Shown here piece after piece: positions 1-9,369 of a stretch of DNA of 64,000 bases. A program made the position numbers and the translations under genes. Numbering within the stretch: position 1 is the stretch's first letter; each line of letters opens with the position of its first letter. The notes under the pieces were generated by a model, which saw only the letters and a list, made by a program, of their open reading frames with translations, had not been told where the DNA came from and did no database searches. The DNA lies in NCBI RefSeq assembly GCF_014650115.1, contig NZ_BMUI01000011.1, forward strand, positions 214,654 through 278,653, written 5' to 3'. The stretch comes from Streptomyces olivaceoviridis (GTDB lineage Bacteria > Actinomycetota > Actinomycetes > Streptomycetales > Streptomycetaceae).

Positions 1-452
1 CGGTGCGGGACGAGCATGGACGCGGACTTCTCGCCGAGCAGGAACTCCAGGCGCCGGTACATCGCCGACTGGAAGCCGGAGCCCTCGCCGAGCGCGCTGC
101 GGTAGGAGTTGAACTGCGCCGGGGTCAGCTGTCCGAGCGGCTTCCAGGAGGCGTTCAGGGCCTCCAGCTCGCGCACGGAACGTTTCAGCGCGGCGAGCGC
201 GGTCGGCACGTCGTCCGCGCGCAGCGCCCGCGCGGCCGTCTCCCACTCGTGCACGATGACCGTGAACCACAGCTCCATGACCTGGGTGGTCACCAGGAAG
301 ACCATCTCTCCGGGGTCGTCCGAGAGGGTGTGCTGGAGATGGGTGAGGACGTCCGCCTTGACGTAGTCCTCGTACGGCGTCGTCCCCGCGAAATCGAGAT
401 TCGGGGTCTCGGGCTCAGCGGCCTCGTAAGGGGGGTGAGCCTGTTGGGACAT
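1..452 (-). CDS. kynA: Tryptophan 2,3-dioxygenase, N-terminal part
   Basis: Heme enzyme that opens the indole ring of L-tryptophan to N-formylkynurenine, the first step of the kynurenine pathway. Only the first 150 codons are present; the C-terminal half lies off the left edge. The start is an ATG preceded by an AGGAG site. The family signature FxxxxHE, holding the active-site histidine (about residue 68), is visible, and so is the Tyr-Arg-rich substrate segment around residues 120-140. No partner gene such as kynureninase is visible inside the window. Confidence 0.93.
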   Translation of the reverse strand, partial: MSQQAHPPYEAAEPETPNLDFAGTTPYEDYVKADVLTHLQHTLSDDPGEMVFLVTTQVMELWFTVIVHEWETAARALRADDVPTALAALKRSVRELEALNASWKPLGQLTPAQFNSYRSALGEGSGFQSAMYRRLEFLLGEKSASMLVPH

Positions 453-564
453 CGCTGTCTCCTGTTGTCACTCCGGGTAGCGGTCCGCCCCTGCCGATGC
501 CGGCACGGGGGCCCCGGTCCCCATACGGAATCCTCCGCAATCACCCCCGATACGGCAAGGCCGA

Positions 565-1845
565 TCATGCCTCCTGCCGGGCGCCGCCGCCGAGGGGAGC
601 GCGTCCGGTGGCGACCAGCAGGGCGGCCAGAGCGAGCAGGAGGGCCGCCGCCGCCAGGGCCGCGCGCAGACCGAGGGCGGAGGCCAGCGCGCCGCCGAGG
701 AGTCCGCCGACCGGCATGCTGCCCCAGGCGAGGACCCGGTACGCGGCGGTCACCCGGCCGGTGAGCGCGTCCGGGATGCGGGCCTGCCGTTCGGAGACGG
801 TGACCACGTTCCACACCATTACCATCAGCCCGTTCACGGCCAGCAGGGCCGCGGCGAGCGCGGCCGGGCGGGCGAGGGTGAGCAGGCCGAAGGCCGCCGC
901 CGAACCGGCGGCGGAACCGGCCAGCAGCGGCCGGTGGGAGAGCCGCCGGGCCAGCGGGGCGGCGACCAGGGAGCCGGCGACGCTGCCCACGGCGCTCGCC
1001 GTCAGGAGCAGTCCGTAGCCCGTGCCGCCGAGGTGCCACTGGTGCCGGGCGAACAGGACCATGACACCCCAGGCGGCGGCGCTGCCCATGCCCAGCAGGA
1101 CCGTCGCCAGGGCGAGCACCCGGACCACCCGGTCGTCGCGCAGCCAGCGCAGCCCCTCGGCGACGCTGTGCCGCAAGGACGCGGTCCCCTCCGGCGTGGA
1201 GGTCCGCGCCGGGCGGAAGCGGCCCCGGACGCCCGCCACCAGGGCCACCCCCAGCAGGTAACTGACCGCGTCGATACCGGCCGGCAGCCAGCGTGCGACC
1301 GCGAACAGGGCGGCACCCGCGGCCGGCCCCGCGAACTGGACGAGCACGGTCGCGCTGCCGTGGAGGAGGCTGTTGGCCCGGACCAGCGAGCCGGTCCCGG
1401 CCACGGCGGGGATCACCGCCTGCACGGAGGTGTCGAAGAAGATCTGCGCCGACCCCAGGGCGAACAGCACGACCAACAGCAGCCAGATGTTCCCCGCGTC
1501 GCACGCCACGGCCGCCGCCAGGGCCGCCACGAGCAGCGCGCGGCAGCCGTCGGCGATCAGCAGCACCTTCCTGCGGTCCCAGCGGTCGACCAGTCCGCCC
1601 ACCAGCAGCCCGAGGAACAGCCAGGGTGCCTGTGTGGCGGCGGCGGCTGCGGAGACGAGCACCGGGTCACGGGTCCAGTGCGTGGCCAGCAGGGGGAAGG
1701 CGCTCAGCTCCAGCCCGTCACCGAGCCCGGAGACCGCCGCCGCGGTCCACACCAGCCAGAAGTCCCGCGACAGCCCCATGGGCCCCGGCCTCCGCACCCC
1801 GGCAGAGCCGTCACGGCGCGGGGCCAGGGCGGACTCCTGCGTCAC
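565..1845 (-). CDS. MFS transporter (DHA3-like exporter)
   Basis: A 426-residue polytopic membrane protein with the Major Facilitator layout: about 12 hydrophobic segments rich in Ala, Gly and Leu, and an intracellular loop after helix 2 with the D-R-W-D-R-R-K signature near residue 90. The length is normal for the 12-helix drug exporter group. A GTG start was chosen because the next gene upstream ends only 8 bases away, so the two genes (DUF3151 then MFS) are probably cotranscribed. The substrate cannot be told from sequence. Confidence 0.85.
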   Translation of the reverse strand: MTQESALAPRRDGSAGVRRPGPMGLSRDFWLVWTAAAVSGLGDGLELSAFPLLATHWTRDPVLVSAAAAATQAPWLFLGLLVGGLVDRWDRRKVLLIADGCRALLVAALAAAVACDAGNIWLLLVVLFALGSAQIFFDTSVQAVIPAVAGTGSLVRANSLLHGSATVLVQFAGPAAGAALFAVARWLPAGIDAVSYLLGVALVAGVRGRFRPARTSTPEGTASLRHSVAEGLRWLRDDRVVRVLALATVLLGMGSAAAWGVMVLFARHQWHLGGTGYGLLLTASAVGSVAGSLVAAPLARRLSHRPLLAGSAAGSAAAFGLLTLARPAALAAALLAVNGLMVMVWNVVTVSERQARIPDALTGRVTAAYRVLAWGSMPVGGLLGGALASALGLRAALAAAALLLALAALLVATGRAPLGGGARQEA

Positions 1846-1852
1846 CCTCGGG

Positions 1853-2266
1853 TCAGCCCAGGGTCTGGGCCGCCGTCGGCGAGGAGTCCTTCAGGAACTG
1901 CGAGCAGCGCTCGTACTCCTCCTGCTCGCCGATCGCCTGCGCGGCGCGGGCGAGGGCGTGCAGGGCGCGCAGGAAGCCGCGGTTCGGCTCGTGCTCCCAC
2001 GGCACCGGGCCGTGGCCCTTCCAGCCGCTGCGGCGCAGGGCGTCGAGGCCCCGGTGGTAGCCCGTACGGGCGTAGGCGTACGACTCCACGACCGAGCCCC
2101 GCTCGAACGCCTCGTCGGCAAGCTGCGCCCACGCGAGGGAGGAGGCGGGGTACTTGGCGGCGACGTCCGCCGGCGCGGCGCCGTTCGCCAGGGCCTCGCG
2201 GGGCTCCGGGTCGTCGGGGAGGTGGGTGGGGGGCGGGCCGCCGAGCAGGTTCTCGTGAATCGTCAT
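1853..2266 (-). CDS. DUF3151 family protein
   Basis: A 137-residue soluble protein that I recognise as the actinobacterial DUF3151 family, of unknown function. It begins with the short TIHENLLGG segment and has a central Ala/Trp/Tyr-rich helical part (SSLAWAQLADEAF, SYAYARTGYHRGLDALR) and a Glu/Tyr-rich C-terminal helix. The start is the internal ATG at 2266, because the in-frame extension upstream runs into the repeat array. Its promoter should lie in or beyond that array. Confidence 0.85.
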   Translation of the reverse strand: MTIHENLLGGPPPTHLPDDPEPREALANGAAPADVAAKYPASSLAWAQLADEAFERGSVVESYAYARTGYHRGLDALRRSGWKGHGPVPWEHEPNRGFLRALHALARAAQAIGEQEEYERCSQFLKDSSPTAAQTLG

Positions 2267-2302
2267 GGCTTCAGTCTGACGCACGGGTACGGCGGCCTGC
2301 TT

Positions 2303-2446
2303 GAGCGCCCCGAAGGGGCGCCGGGAACCGCGCCGCGTGAGCACCCTGAAGGGCCGCGGGCAACCGCGCCGCGTAAGCACCCCGAAGGGCCGCGGGCAAC
2401 CGCGCTACATGAGCGCCCCGAAGGGGCGCGGGGAACTGCGCGACCA
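2303..2446. repeat. Four tandem 36-bp units
   Basis: Four adjacent 36-base units (2303-2338, 2339-2374, 2375-2410, 2411-2446). Each begins GAGC or AAGC and carries a CCCCGAAGGGG-type self-complementary core, followed by a GCGGGxAAC...GCGC stretch. The last unit matches the GCGCGGGGAACTGCGCGACC element that is widely dispersed in Streptomyces intergenic DNA. Each unit can form a short hairpin on either strand, so the array may also end transcription of the MFS gene to its right. Confidence 0.85.
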
Positions 2447-2622
2447 GCCCCCACCGGCCCGCGGCCGAACGACCAGGAACGTCGGCAACCCACGCGACCG
2501 CCCCCCACCGGACCACAGCCGAAGGGGCGCGGGGAACTGCGCGACCACCCCCCACCGGCCCGCGGCCGAACGACCAGGGCCGCCCGGAACCCACGCGCCC
2601 CCACCCCCACCGGACCACAGCC
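2420..2622. repeat. 101-bp tandem duplication
   Basis: Two near-identical copies of about 101 bases, 2420-2520 and 2521-2622. Both start GAAGGGGCGCGGGGAACTGC and end ACCGGACCACAGCC, and they differ by a few substitutions and small indels. A partial third start follows at 2623-2633. Together with the 36-bp units this fills the 371-base gap between the MFS gene and the DUF3151 gene; I see no gene in it. Confidence 0.85.
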
Positions 2623-2637
2623 GAAGGGAACCGCCGC

Positions 2638-4092
2638 TCACCCCGCCCTGTCGGCTTCCAGCGGCGGAGCCGTCACGTTGCCGTGGGTCCGGCACTCCGG
2701 TCGCCGGCACCCCGGTGCCGGCCGGCGGACCAGGGCGAACGCGAGCGCCGAACCCAGGACCAGCACCCCCGCGCAGATCGGCATCGCCCGGTCGAACGCC
2801 GCGTCGAACGCCGTGGGCGACCGGTACGCCTCCGGCCCCATCCCCGCCAGCAGCGGCAGCGCCGCCACCGCCACCAGCCCCGCCGCCCGCGCCGCCGCGT
2901 TGTTGATGCCGCTGGCCAGACCCGCCCGGGCGGTGTCGACGGAGGCGAGGACCGTGGCCGTCAGGGGCGCGACCAGGGTGACCATGCCGGCGCCCATCAC
3001 CAGGAGGGCCGGGAGCACGTCGGTCAGGTAGTCCGCGCCCTTCCCCACCCGCAGCATCAGCAGCATCGCCACCGCGCACAGCAGCGGGCCCACCGTCAGC
3101 GGCAGCCGCGGCCCGGTGCGGTCGGCGAGCGCGCCCGAGCCGGAGGAGAACAGCAGCATCAGGGCCGTGGTGGGCAGCAGGGCCGTACCGGCGGCGAGCG
3201 GCGAGTAGCCGGCCACCACCTGGAGCTGGAGCGCGGTGAGGAAGAAGAAGCCGCCGAAGGCCGCGTACACGCACAGGGTGACGAGATTGACCGCCGTGAA
3301 CTGGCGCGAGGCGAAGATGTCCGGCGGGAGCATCGGGTCGGGCCGGTGCCGCTCGACGTGCACGAAGGCCACCGCCGCCGCGAGGCCCGCCGCCCCGGTC
3401 AGGGCGACCGCCAGGGAGCCGCCCCGGGCCTCGATCAGCGCGTACGTCAGGAGGGCGAGGGACAGCGCCCCGAGGGCCGCGCCCAGGACGTCGAAGCGGC
3501 CGTGGTCGCGCTGGTCGGCGGATTCCGGTACGTGCCGCAGCGCGATCGGCGCGCACAGCAGCGCCACGGGCACGTTGAGGAGGAACACCCAGCGCCAGCC
3601 GGGTCCGGTCACCAGCCAGCCGCCGAGGAAGGGGCCGACTGCGGCGCCGATCCCGCCGAAGCCGGACCACAGGCCGACCGCCCGGCTGCGGTCGTCGGGG
3701 TGGAAGGACGCCTGGATGAGGGCGAGCGAGCCGGGCGTGAGCAGGGCCCCGCCGATGCCCTGGAGGGCGCGGGCGGCGATGAGGATCCCGGAGGTGGGGG
3801 CCAGGCCGCACAGCAGGGAGGCCGCCGCGAACCAGACGACCCCGAGGACGAAGATCTTCCGGCGGCCGTAGCGGTCGCCCAGCGAGCCGCCCAGCAGGAT
3901 CAGGCCGGCCAGCGTGACCATGTACGCGTTGACCGTCCACTGGAGGGCGGCGAGGCTCGCGTCCAGGTCCTGGCCGATGCGCGGCAGGGCGACGTTGACG
4001 ACGGTGGAGTCCAGCATGGCCATGCTGGAGCCGAGGACGGTGGTCAGCAGGATCCACTTACCCTGGGGCGAGGCGAGCCGGACGTCGGGCAT
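2638..4092 (-). CDS. MFS transporter, DHA2 (14-helix) drug exporter type
   Basis: A 484-residue multidrug-type exporter. The helix-1 signature LDSTVVNVALPRIG near residue 30 is characteristic of the DHA2/EmrB-QacA group, and the loop motif GGSLGDRYGRRK follows near residue 75. About 14 hydrophobic segments continue to the end. The ATG at 4092 is chosen because it directly precedes the first amphipathic stretch; a longer frame exists upstream but runs into fba. It stands 65 bases downstream of fba on the same strand. The substrate is unknown. Confidence 0.9.
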   Translation of the reverse strand: MPDVRLASPQGKWILLTTVLGSSMAMLDSTVVNVALPRIGQDLDASLAALQWTVNAYMVTLAGLILLGGSLGDRYGRRKIFVLGVVWFAAASLLCGLAPTSGILIAARALQGIGGALLTPGSLALIQASFHPDDRSRAVGLWSGFGGIGAAVGPFLGGWLVTGPGWRWVFLLNVPVALLCAPIALRHVPESADQRDHGRFDVLGAALGALSLALLTYALIEARGGSLAVALTGAAGLAAAVAFVHVERHRPDPMLPPDIFASRQFTAVNLVTLCVYAAFGGFFFLTALQLQVVAGYSPLAAGTALLPTTALMLLFSSGSGALADRTGPRLPLTVGPLLCAVAMLLMLRVGKGADYLTDVLPALLVMGAGMVTLVAPLTATVLASVDTARAGLASGINNAAARAAGLVAVAALPLLAGMGPEAYRSPTAFDAAFDRAMPICAGVLVLGSALAFALVRRPAPGCRRPECRTHGNVTAPPLEADRAG

Positions 4093-4157
4093 GTCCCCAG
4101 GTATACACGGGCCCGGCGGCATGGACAGCCGCCGGGACCGCTGGAACGCCGTAGCGC

Positions 4158-5189
4158 TTACTTGATCTTGTTGCCCGCCGAGCGCAGGTTCTGCGTGGCC
4201 TCGACGACGCGCGCGGCCATGCCCGCCTCGGCCAGCTTGCCCCAGGTGCGCGGGTCGTAGGCCTTCTTGTTGCCGACCTCGCCGTCGACCTTCAGGACGC
4301 CGTCGTAGTTCTGGAACATGTGGCCGGCGACCGGCCGGGTGAAGGCGTACTGGGTGTCCGTGTCGAGGTTCATCTTCACCACGCCGTTCTCCAGCGCGGT
4401 CTGGATCTCCTGCTCGGTGGAGCCGGAGCCGCCGTGGAAGACGAAGTCGAAGGGGCCAGGAGAAGCGGGCTTGCCGAACCTGGCGGCGACGCCCTCGCTC
4501 AGCTCCTTCAGCAGCTCCGGGCGCAGCACGACGTTGCCCGGCTTGTACACGCCGTGCACGTTGCCGAAGGAGGCGGCCAGCAGGTAGCGGCCCTTCTCGC
4601 CCAGGCCCAGGGCCTCGGCGGTGCGGATCGCGTCGTCGACGGTGGTGTACAGCTCGTCGTTGATCTCGTGGGAGACGCCGTCCTCCTCGCCGCCGGTCGG
4701 GGTGATCTCCACCTCCAGGATGATCTTGGCGGCGTGGGCGCGCTCCAGCAGCTCCTGGGCGATGGAGAGGTTGTCGGCGAGGGTCTCTGCGGAGCCGTCC
4801 CACATGTGCGACTGGAACAGCGGGTTGCGGCCGGCCTTGACGCGCTCCTCGGAGATCGCGATCAGCGGACGCACGTACCCGTCGAGCTTGTCCTTCGGGC
4901 AGTGGTCGGTGTGCAGCGCGATGTTGACCGGGTACTTCTCGGCGAGGACGTGCGCGTACTCGGCGAGGGCCACGGCACCGGTGACCATGTCCTTGCTGTA
5001 CTGCCCGCCGAGGAACTCGGCCCCACCGGTCGAGATCTGGACGATGCCGTCGCTCTCCGCCTCCGCGAAGCCGCGCAGGGCCGCGTTCAGGGTCTGCGAG
5101 GAAGTCACGTTGATGGCCGGGTAGGCGAACTTGCCTGCCTTCGCCCGGTCGAGCATCTCGTTGTAGACCTCGGGGGTTGCGATGGGCAT
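4158..5189 (-). CDS. fba: Fructose-bisphosphate aldolase, class II
   Basis: Zinc-dependent aldolase of glycolysis and gluconeogenesis, cleaving fructose 1,6-bisphosphate to DHAP and glyceraldehyde 3-phosphate. It has 343 residues, the normal class II length. The metal-binding HTDHC is at residues 93-97, the region after LFQSHMWDGS carries further active-site residues, and the glycine-rich phosphate-binding FHGGSGS lies near residue 250. The start is an ATG with AAGGAG just upstream. It is the first gene after a 144-base gap from pyrE, so it likely has its own promoter. Confidence 0.97.
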   Translation of the reverse strand: MPIATPEVYNEMLDRAKAGKFAYPAINVTSSQTLNAALRGFAEAESDGIVQISTGGAEFLGGQYSKDMVTGAVALAEYAHVLAEKYPVNIALHTDHCPKDKLDGYVRPLIAISEERVKAGRNPLFQSHMWDGSAETLADNLSIAQELLERAHAAKIILEVEITPTGGEEDGVSHEINDELYTTVDDAIRTAEALGLGEKGRYLLAASFGNVHGVYKPGNVVLRPELLKELSEGVAARFGKPASPGPFDFVFHGGSGSTEQEIQTALENGVVKMNLDTDTQYAFTRPVAGHMFQNYDGVLKVDGEVGNKKAYDPRTWGKLAEAGMAARVVEATQNLRSAGNKIK

Positions 5190-5333
5190 CCTGTCCGCTC
5201 CTTGTGTTGCGGGTTGGCGTTCTGCGTTACGGCCCTGACCTAGACCTGGGGTGCGACGTCATCGTCGGCCCCATCTTTCCAGACATGGGGTGCTGGGTCG
5301 GCGCCCCGGTCAAGTGCAGGTCAAACCGCCCGG

Positions 5334-5882
5334 TCAGTCCAGACCCAGTTCATCCTTCGAGAAGGCGAACCGGTACGGAACGCCCGCTCCGGCCTCGATC
5401 TTCTCGGCGGCGCCGGTCGCCCGGTCCACGATGGTCGCGACGGCGACGACCTCGGCACCGGCCTCGCGGACGGCCTCGACGGCGGTCAGCGGGGAACCGC
5501 CGGTGGTGGAGGTGTCCTCCACCACCAGGACCCGGCGGCCCGCGATGTCCGGGCCCTCGACGCGCCGCTGGAGCCCGTGCGCCTTGGCGGCCTTGCGGAC
5601 GACGAACGCGTCGACCTTGCGCCCGCGCGCGGCGGCGGCGTGCAGCATGGCGGCGGCGACCGGGTCGGCGCCCATGGTGAGCCCGCCGACCGCGTCGAAC
5701 TCAAGGTCCGCGGTCAGGTCCAGCAGGACCTGACCGACCAGCGGGGCGGCCTCGCCGTCGAGGGTGACGCGGCGCAGGTCGACGTAGTAGTCGGCCTCCA
5801 GACCGGAGGAGAGGGTCACCTTGCCGTGCACCACGGCCTTGTCCTTGATCTGTTGCAGCAGCGCGCCACGTACGTCCGTCAT
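5334..5882 (-). CDS. pyrE: Orotate phosphoribosyltransferase
   Basis: Pyrimidine biosynthesis enzyme joining orotate and PRPP to orotidine 5'-phosphate. It has 182 residues. The PRPP-binding loop VLVVEDTSTTGGS is at residues 118-130, and the conserved active-site lysine region (FVVRKAAKAHG) is at about 94-103. It follows the aldose-epimerase gene after 10 bases, so the two are probably transcribed together. Confidence 0.96.
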   Translation of the reverse strand: MTDVRGALLQQIKDKAVVHGKVTLSSGLEADYYVDLRRVTLDGEAAPLVGQVLLDLTADLEFDAVGGLTMGADPVAAAMLHAAAARGRKVDAFVVRKAAKAHGLQRRVEGPDIAGRRVLVVEDTSTTGGSPLTAVEAVREAGAEVVAVATIVDRATGAAEKIEAGAGVPYRFAFSKDELGLD

Positions 5883-5892
5883 GCCGACCAGC

Positions 5893-6681
5893 TTAGAGCC
5901 GCCGCCAGCTCCAGGTCGTCCCGGCTTCCAGCGGGTCCAGCGGGGTGACCAGGCGCGGGAGGGTGTTCAGCCCGTTGGGCGGTCCGGTCTGCGGCTCCAC
6001 GCAGACGGCTTCGGCCTGCTCGTCGTAGACCACCACCCAGTCCTCCCGGCTCGCCACCTTCAGCTCCAGCTGGCCGGGCCAGGTGAGGGTGACGTCGACG
6101 CCGCCGGGCATGCCGAAGCAGTCGTCCCAGGGGCCCGGCCGCGGGTCGACGCGGTTGCCGGTGGGCAGGTGGTCGGCGCCGCGCTCCTCCTGCCAGGCGG
6201 GCTCGAAGTCCAGCCGGACGTCCTCGCCGCCGAGGTTGCGGTGGAACCACGGGTGCCAGCCGAGCTGCGCCGGGAAGGAGTCGTCGTACGTCTCCACGGA
6301 CATCGTCAGCGTCAGGCCGTCCTCGGCGAGCGTGACGATCTGGGTGACGCGGCCGGGGTGCGGCCAGGGGTCGGTCAGCTCATACGTGATCACCGCCTCG
6401 TTCTCCGAGACGCGCGCGGTGCGCCAGGCGCCGTCGCGGGCGGTGCCGTGGATGGCGTGCGGCGGGGAGTTGAGCGGCATCTGGCGGACGGTGCCGCCGT
6501 CCAGGAAGCGGCCGTCCCGGATCCGGCCGCACCAGGGCACCATCGGGAAGCAGCCGTAGCGGTCCCCCTGCCTCAGCAGTTCCAAGGAGCCGATCTTGAG
6601 GCTGCTGATACGGCCGCCGTTGGCCGGGCTGACGCGTGCTTCCGCTTCGCCTGCGGTCAGCGTGATGTCTTCGTTACTCAC
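5893..6681 (-). CDS. Aldose 1-epimerase family protein
   Basis: A 262-residue member of the galactose mutarotase-like fold, expected to interconvert alpha and beta anomers of a sugar or sugar phosphate. Visible family features are FPMVPWCGRIRDGRF near residue 45, HAIHGTARDGAW near 72 with the conserved histidines, and PAQLGWHPWFHR near 140, which holds the second catalytic histidine. The C-terminal acidic and Tyr region is also normal. The start is GTG. The neighbour pyrE is downstream by 10 bases; no functional link is obvious. Confidence 0.88.
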   Translation of the reverse strand: MSNEDITLTAGEAEARVSPANGGRISSLKIGSLELLRQGDRYGCFPMVPWCGRIRDGRFLDGGTVRQMPLNSPPHAIHGTARDGAWRTARVSENEAVITYELTDPWPHPGRVTQIVTLAEDGLTLTMSVETYDDSFPAQLGWHPWFHRNLGGEDVRLDFEPAWQEERGADHLPTGNRVDPRPGPWDDCFGMPGGVDVTLTWPGQLELKVASREDWVVVYDEQAEAVCVEPQTGPPNGLNTLPRLVTPLDPLEAGTTWSWRRL

Positions 6682-6739
6682 GGGACGACAGTACTTGGGT
6701 GAGAACGGTGCCGACCGCGCCCTTGGGAGGCGCGTCCGC

Positions 6740-7603
6740 TCAGCGGCGTTTCCGCAGTGCCTTGCTCACGACGATCGCCGACGCCACGACCAGTGCCGCC
6801 GCCGGTGCCGCCCAGCGCAGTGCCGAGGTCGCCGTGACCGTCTGCGGCGCCGGGACGGGGGCGTAGCGACCGCGCGGCGGGGCGTGGTCGACCTCCTCGG
6901 CGCTGCGGCCGATCATCGTGCGGCGGGCGTGCGCGGCCTCGGCGGGGGGTTCACCGGTCTCGGTGAAGTCGCCGGAGGGGCGGTCGGTGGAGGCGGTGAC
7001 GATCCCGGTGTCGGCGTCCGCGTCCGTGCCGGTGTCCGTCTCCCGGCCCGTGCCGGTGTCCGCGTCGAGGTCTTCGTCCGCGTCCGGGGCCAGCGCGGAC
7101 GGGGGGACCTCGGTGTCGAAGACGGAGGTGCGGGTGGCACCGGCGGGGGGCTCCGGCTGAGCGCCCGCGTCGGCATCCGCACCGGCACCGGCGGCCAGCG
7201 ACTCCAGGAAACGGCCCAGCAGCCGGGTCGCCGCCGCGGTCACCGTCTCCGCCGGCAGTTCCGAGATCCGGCCGGTCGCGTCCGCCGTGCCCTCGGCCGT
7301 GACCGTGCAGCCGCCCTCGGTGTCCGCGAGGCGCAGGGTCAGGGCGAGCTTGACCGCGCCGGTGCCGCGCGCCTCGGTGGCGTCGCCCACGACGGCGTAC
7401 GTGCCGTCCTCGCGGGCGGTCACCCGGGCCGTGCCGCGGTAGGTGACGGAGTGTCCGCCGACCCGCAGCTTGAGCCGGCCGGTGATCGGTTCGGCACCGG
7501 CGTCCTGTTGCAGGCCGGGAACGGCCCGGGCCACGCGTGTCTGGTCGGCCAGTGCCGCGCCGATCCGCTCGGCGGGGGCCGGGACGAAGACCTGGTGCTC
7601 CAT
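6740..7603 (-). CDS. SRPBCC / CoxG-like protein with C-terminal membrane anchor
   Basis: About 287 residues. The first 140 or so (MEHQVFVPAPAERIGAAL...VARAVPGLQQDAG...) match the CoxG/SRPBCC lipid-binding-like fold. A long acidic Asp/Thr-rich linker follows (about 150-235), and the last 35 residues form one hydrophobic helix ending in basic KALRKRR, so the protein is likely anchored at the inner membrane face. The ATG at 7603 is preferred over an in-frame GTG 36 bases upstream because family members begin MEHxVFVP. Function unknown. Confidence 0.8.
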   Translation of the reverse strand: MEHQVFVPAPAERIGAALADQTRVARAVPGLQQDAGAEPITGRLKLRVGGHSVTYRGTARVTAREDGTYAVVGDATEARGTGAVKLALTLRLADTEGGCTVTAEGTADATGRISELPAETVTAAATRLLGRFLESLAAGAGADADAGAQPEPPAGATRTSVFDTEVPPSALAPDADEDLDADTGTGRETDTGTDADADTGIVTASTDRPSGDFTETGEPPAEAAHARRTMIGRSAEEVDHAPPRGRYAPVPAPQTVTATSALRWAAPAAALVVASAIVVSKALRKRR

Positions 7604-7655
7604 GTCCGTGGAGCCTACCCAGTTGTCGCCGGAACTCACCCGGCCGTGCAGCCGC

Positions 7656-9290
7656 TCAGTACCTCGGATGCACCAGTGTCGACACCGGTACCCCGGACAC
7701 CCGCGTCCGTTCCGCCGCCCGCGCGTCCGCCGTCAGCCCGGTCTGCGTCAAGGTCCCCGCGCGCCCGCGGCCCACGCGCAGGGCGGGCGCGGCGTCCCCG
7801 CGCGCCGCCAGCAGGAACCCCCAGTCGCGTGGCGCCCGGGGAGCCCCCGTGGAGCGGTCGGGGCCGGCCGCGCAGGCGGAGCCGTGGCCGGACACCCGGT
7901 AGGGCGAGACGGCGAAACCGGCGGCGCGCAGGGTGGCGGCGACGGTCCAGAAGGCGCGGGGCCGGGCGGCGACGGGCCCGGCGTGCACCACCAGGCGGCC
8001 GTCCGGGGCCAGGACGCGGCGGGCCAGGCCGTAGAACTCCTGGGAGTACAGCTTGGCGCCGGCGGTGATCCCGGGGTCGGGCAGGTCGCTGATCACGACG
8101 TCGTACGCCGGTCCGCTCGTCTCCCGCAGCCAGGTGAGCGCGTCGGCCGTGGTGACCCGCACGCGCGGGTCGGCGAGCGCGTGCCCGTTGAGGGCGGACA
8201 GGCCGGGGTCGCGGCGGGCCAGCCGGACCAGGCCGGGGTCGAGTTCGACGATGTCCACGCGGCGCACCCCGGGGTGGCGCAGCACCTCGCGGGCGGCCAG
8301 GCCGTCGCCGCCGCCGAGGATCAGCACGCGCGTGCGCGGGCCGGTCAGGGCCGGCCGGACCAGGGCCTCGTGGTAGCGGTGCTCGTCCCGGCCGCCGGCC
8401 CGGAGGCGGCCGTCGAGGAAGAGGTCGAGGGGTTCGCCGTGGGTGCCGCCGGCGAGGACGACCTCCTGGACGCCGGTCTGCACGGCCACCCGGACGTCCG
8501 TGCCGTAGACGGCGCGCCGGGCGGCCCGTTCGAAGTCGCCGGCGAGGGCGGCGGCGGAGGCGAGGACGCCGAGGACGGTGAGCCCGGCGAGGAGCAGGGT
8601 CCAGCGGGCGCGGCGGGTGAGGTCGCGGCGGAAGAGGCCGAGGACCAGGGCGCCGCCCGCGACGACGTTGACCGTCCCCGTCAGCAGGGCGCCCGTCAAC
8701 TGGCCGAGGAACGGCAGCAGGAGGAACGGGAAGGCGAGTCCGCCGACCAGCGCGCCCACGTAGTCCGCGGCGAACAGGTCGGCCACCGCGCCGCCGGCGT
8801 CCTGCCGGCGGATGCGCTGGATCAGCTCCATCAGCAGCGGGACCTCGGCGCCGATGAGCAGGCCGATGGCGAGGGAGAAGGCGACCAGGAGGCAGCGCGG
8901 CCCGTCGGCCCACATCCCGCCCCAGCCGGCGGTCCAGGCGAAGACGGCGTACAGGGCCATGGCGCTGCACCCGCCGATCAGCGCGAGGGCCGACTCGACC
9001 GCGCCGAATCCGGCCGCCGCGTGGCAGCGCAGCCGTTTGGCGCCGAGCGAGCCGATGCCCATCGCGAACACCATCACGGAGAGCACCACGGAGGCCTGGG
9101 TGACCGGGTCGCCCATCAAGTACGAGGCGAACGCGACGAGTTCGAGTTCGTACACGAGTCCGCAGGCCGCGCAGACGAAGACGCACACGAGGACCAGGAA
9201 CCGCCCGGTGCCGGGCCGGACGGGCAGCCGGGCGGGGCCTGTCCAGGAAGGCGGGGCGCCCGGGGGCGCGGGGGCGTGCGGTTCGATCAC
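7656..9290 (-). CDS. Membrane-anchored spermidine synthase-like protein
   Basis: A 544-residue fusion. The first about 240 residues hold roughly seven hydrophobic helices. The remainder is a polyamine aminopropyltransferase / SAM-dependent methyltransferase fold: the glycine-rich nucleotide loop LILGGGDGLAAREVL near residue 310, then VDIVELDPGLVRLA with the ribose-binding acidic residue, and a YDVVISDLPDP segment near 385. Proteins of this shape are common in actinobacteria, and their substrate is usually unproven. The start is GTG; the DUF2617 gene ends 79 bases upstream. Confidence 0.88.
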   Translation of the reverse strand: MIEPHAPAPPGAPPSWTGPARLPVRPGTGRFLVLVCVFVCAACGLVYELELVAFASYLMGDPVTQASVVLSVMVFAMGIGSLGAKRLRCHAAAGFGAVESALALIGGCSAMALYAVFAWTAGWGGMWADGPRCLLVAFSLAIGLLIGAEVPLLMELIQRIRRQDAGGAVADLFAADYVGALVGGLAFPFLLLPFLGQLTGALLTGTVNVVAGGALVLGLFRRDLTRRARWTLLLAGLTVLGVLASAAALAGDFERAARRAVYGTDVRVAVQTGVQEVVLAGGTHGEPLDLFLDGRLRAGGRDEHRYHEALVRPALTGPRTRVLILGGGDGLAAREVLRHPGVRRVDIVELDPGLVRLARRDPGLSALNGHALADPRVRVTTADALTWLRETSGPAYDVVISDLPDPGITAGAKLYSQEFYGLARRVLAPDGRLVVHAGPVAARPRAFWTVAATLRAAGFAVSPYRVSGHGSACAAGPDRSTGAPRAPRDWGFLLAARGDAAPALRVGRGRAGTLTQTGLTADARAAERTRVSGVPVSTLVHPRY

Positions 9291-9369
9291 CCTGCGACGT
9301 TACGTCACTCGCCGGGCACGCTTCGTCACCCACACGTGTGGATCTGGGGGCGGTTGACGCGGTGCGGGT

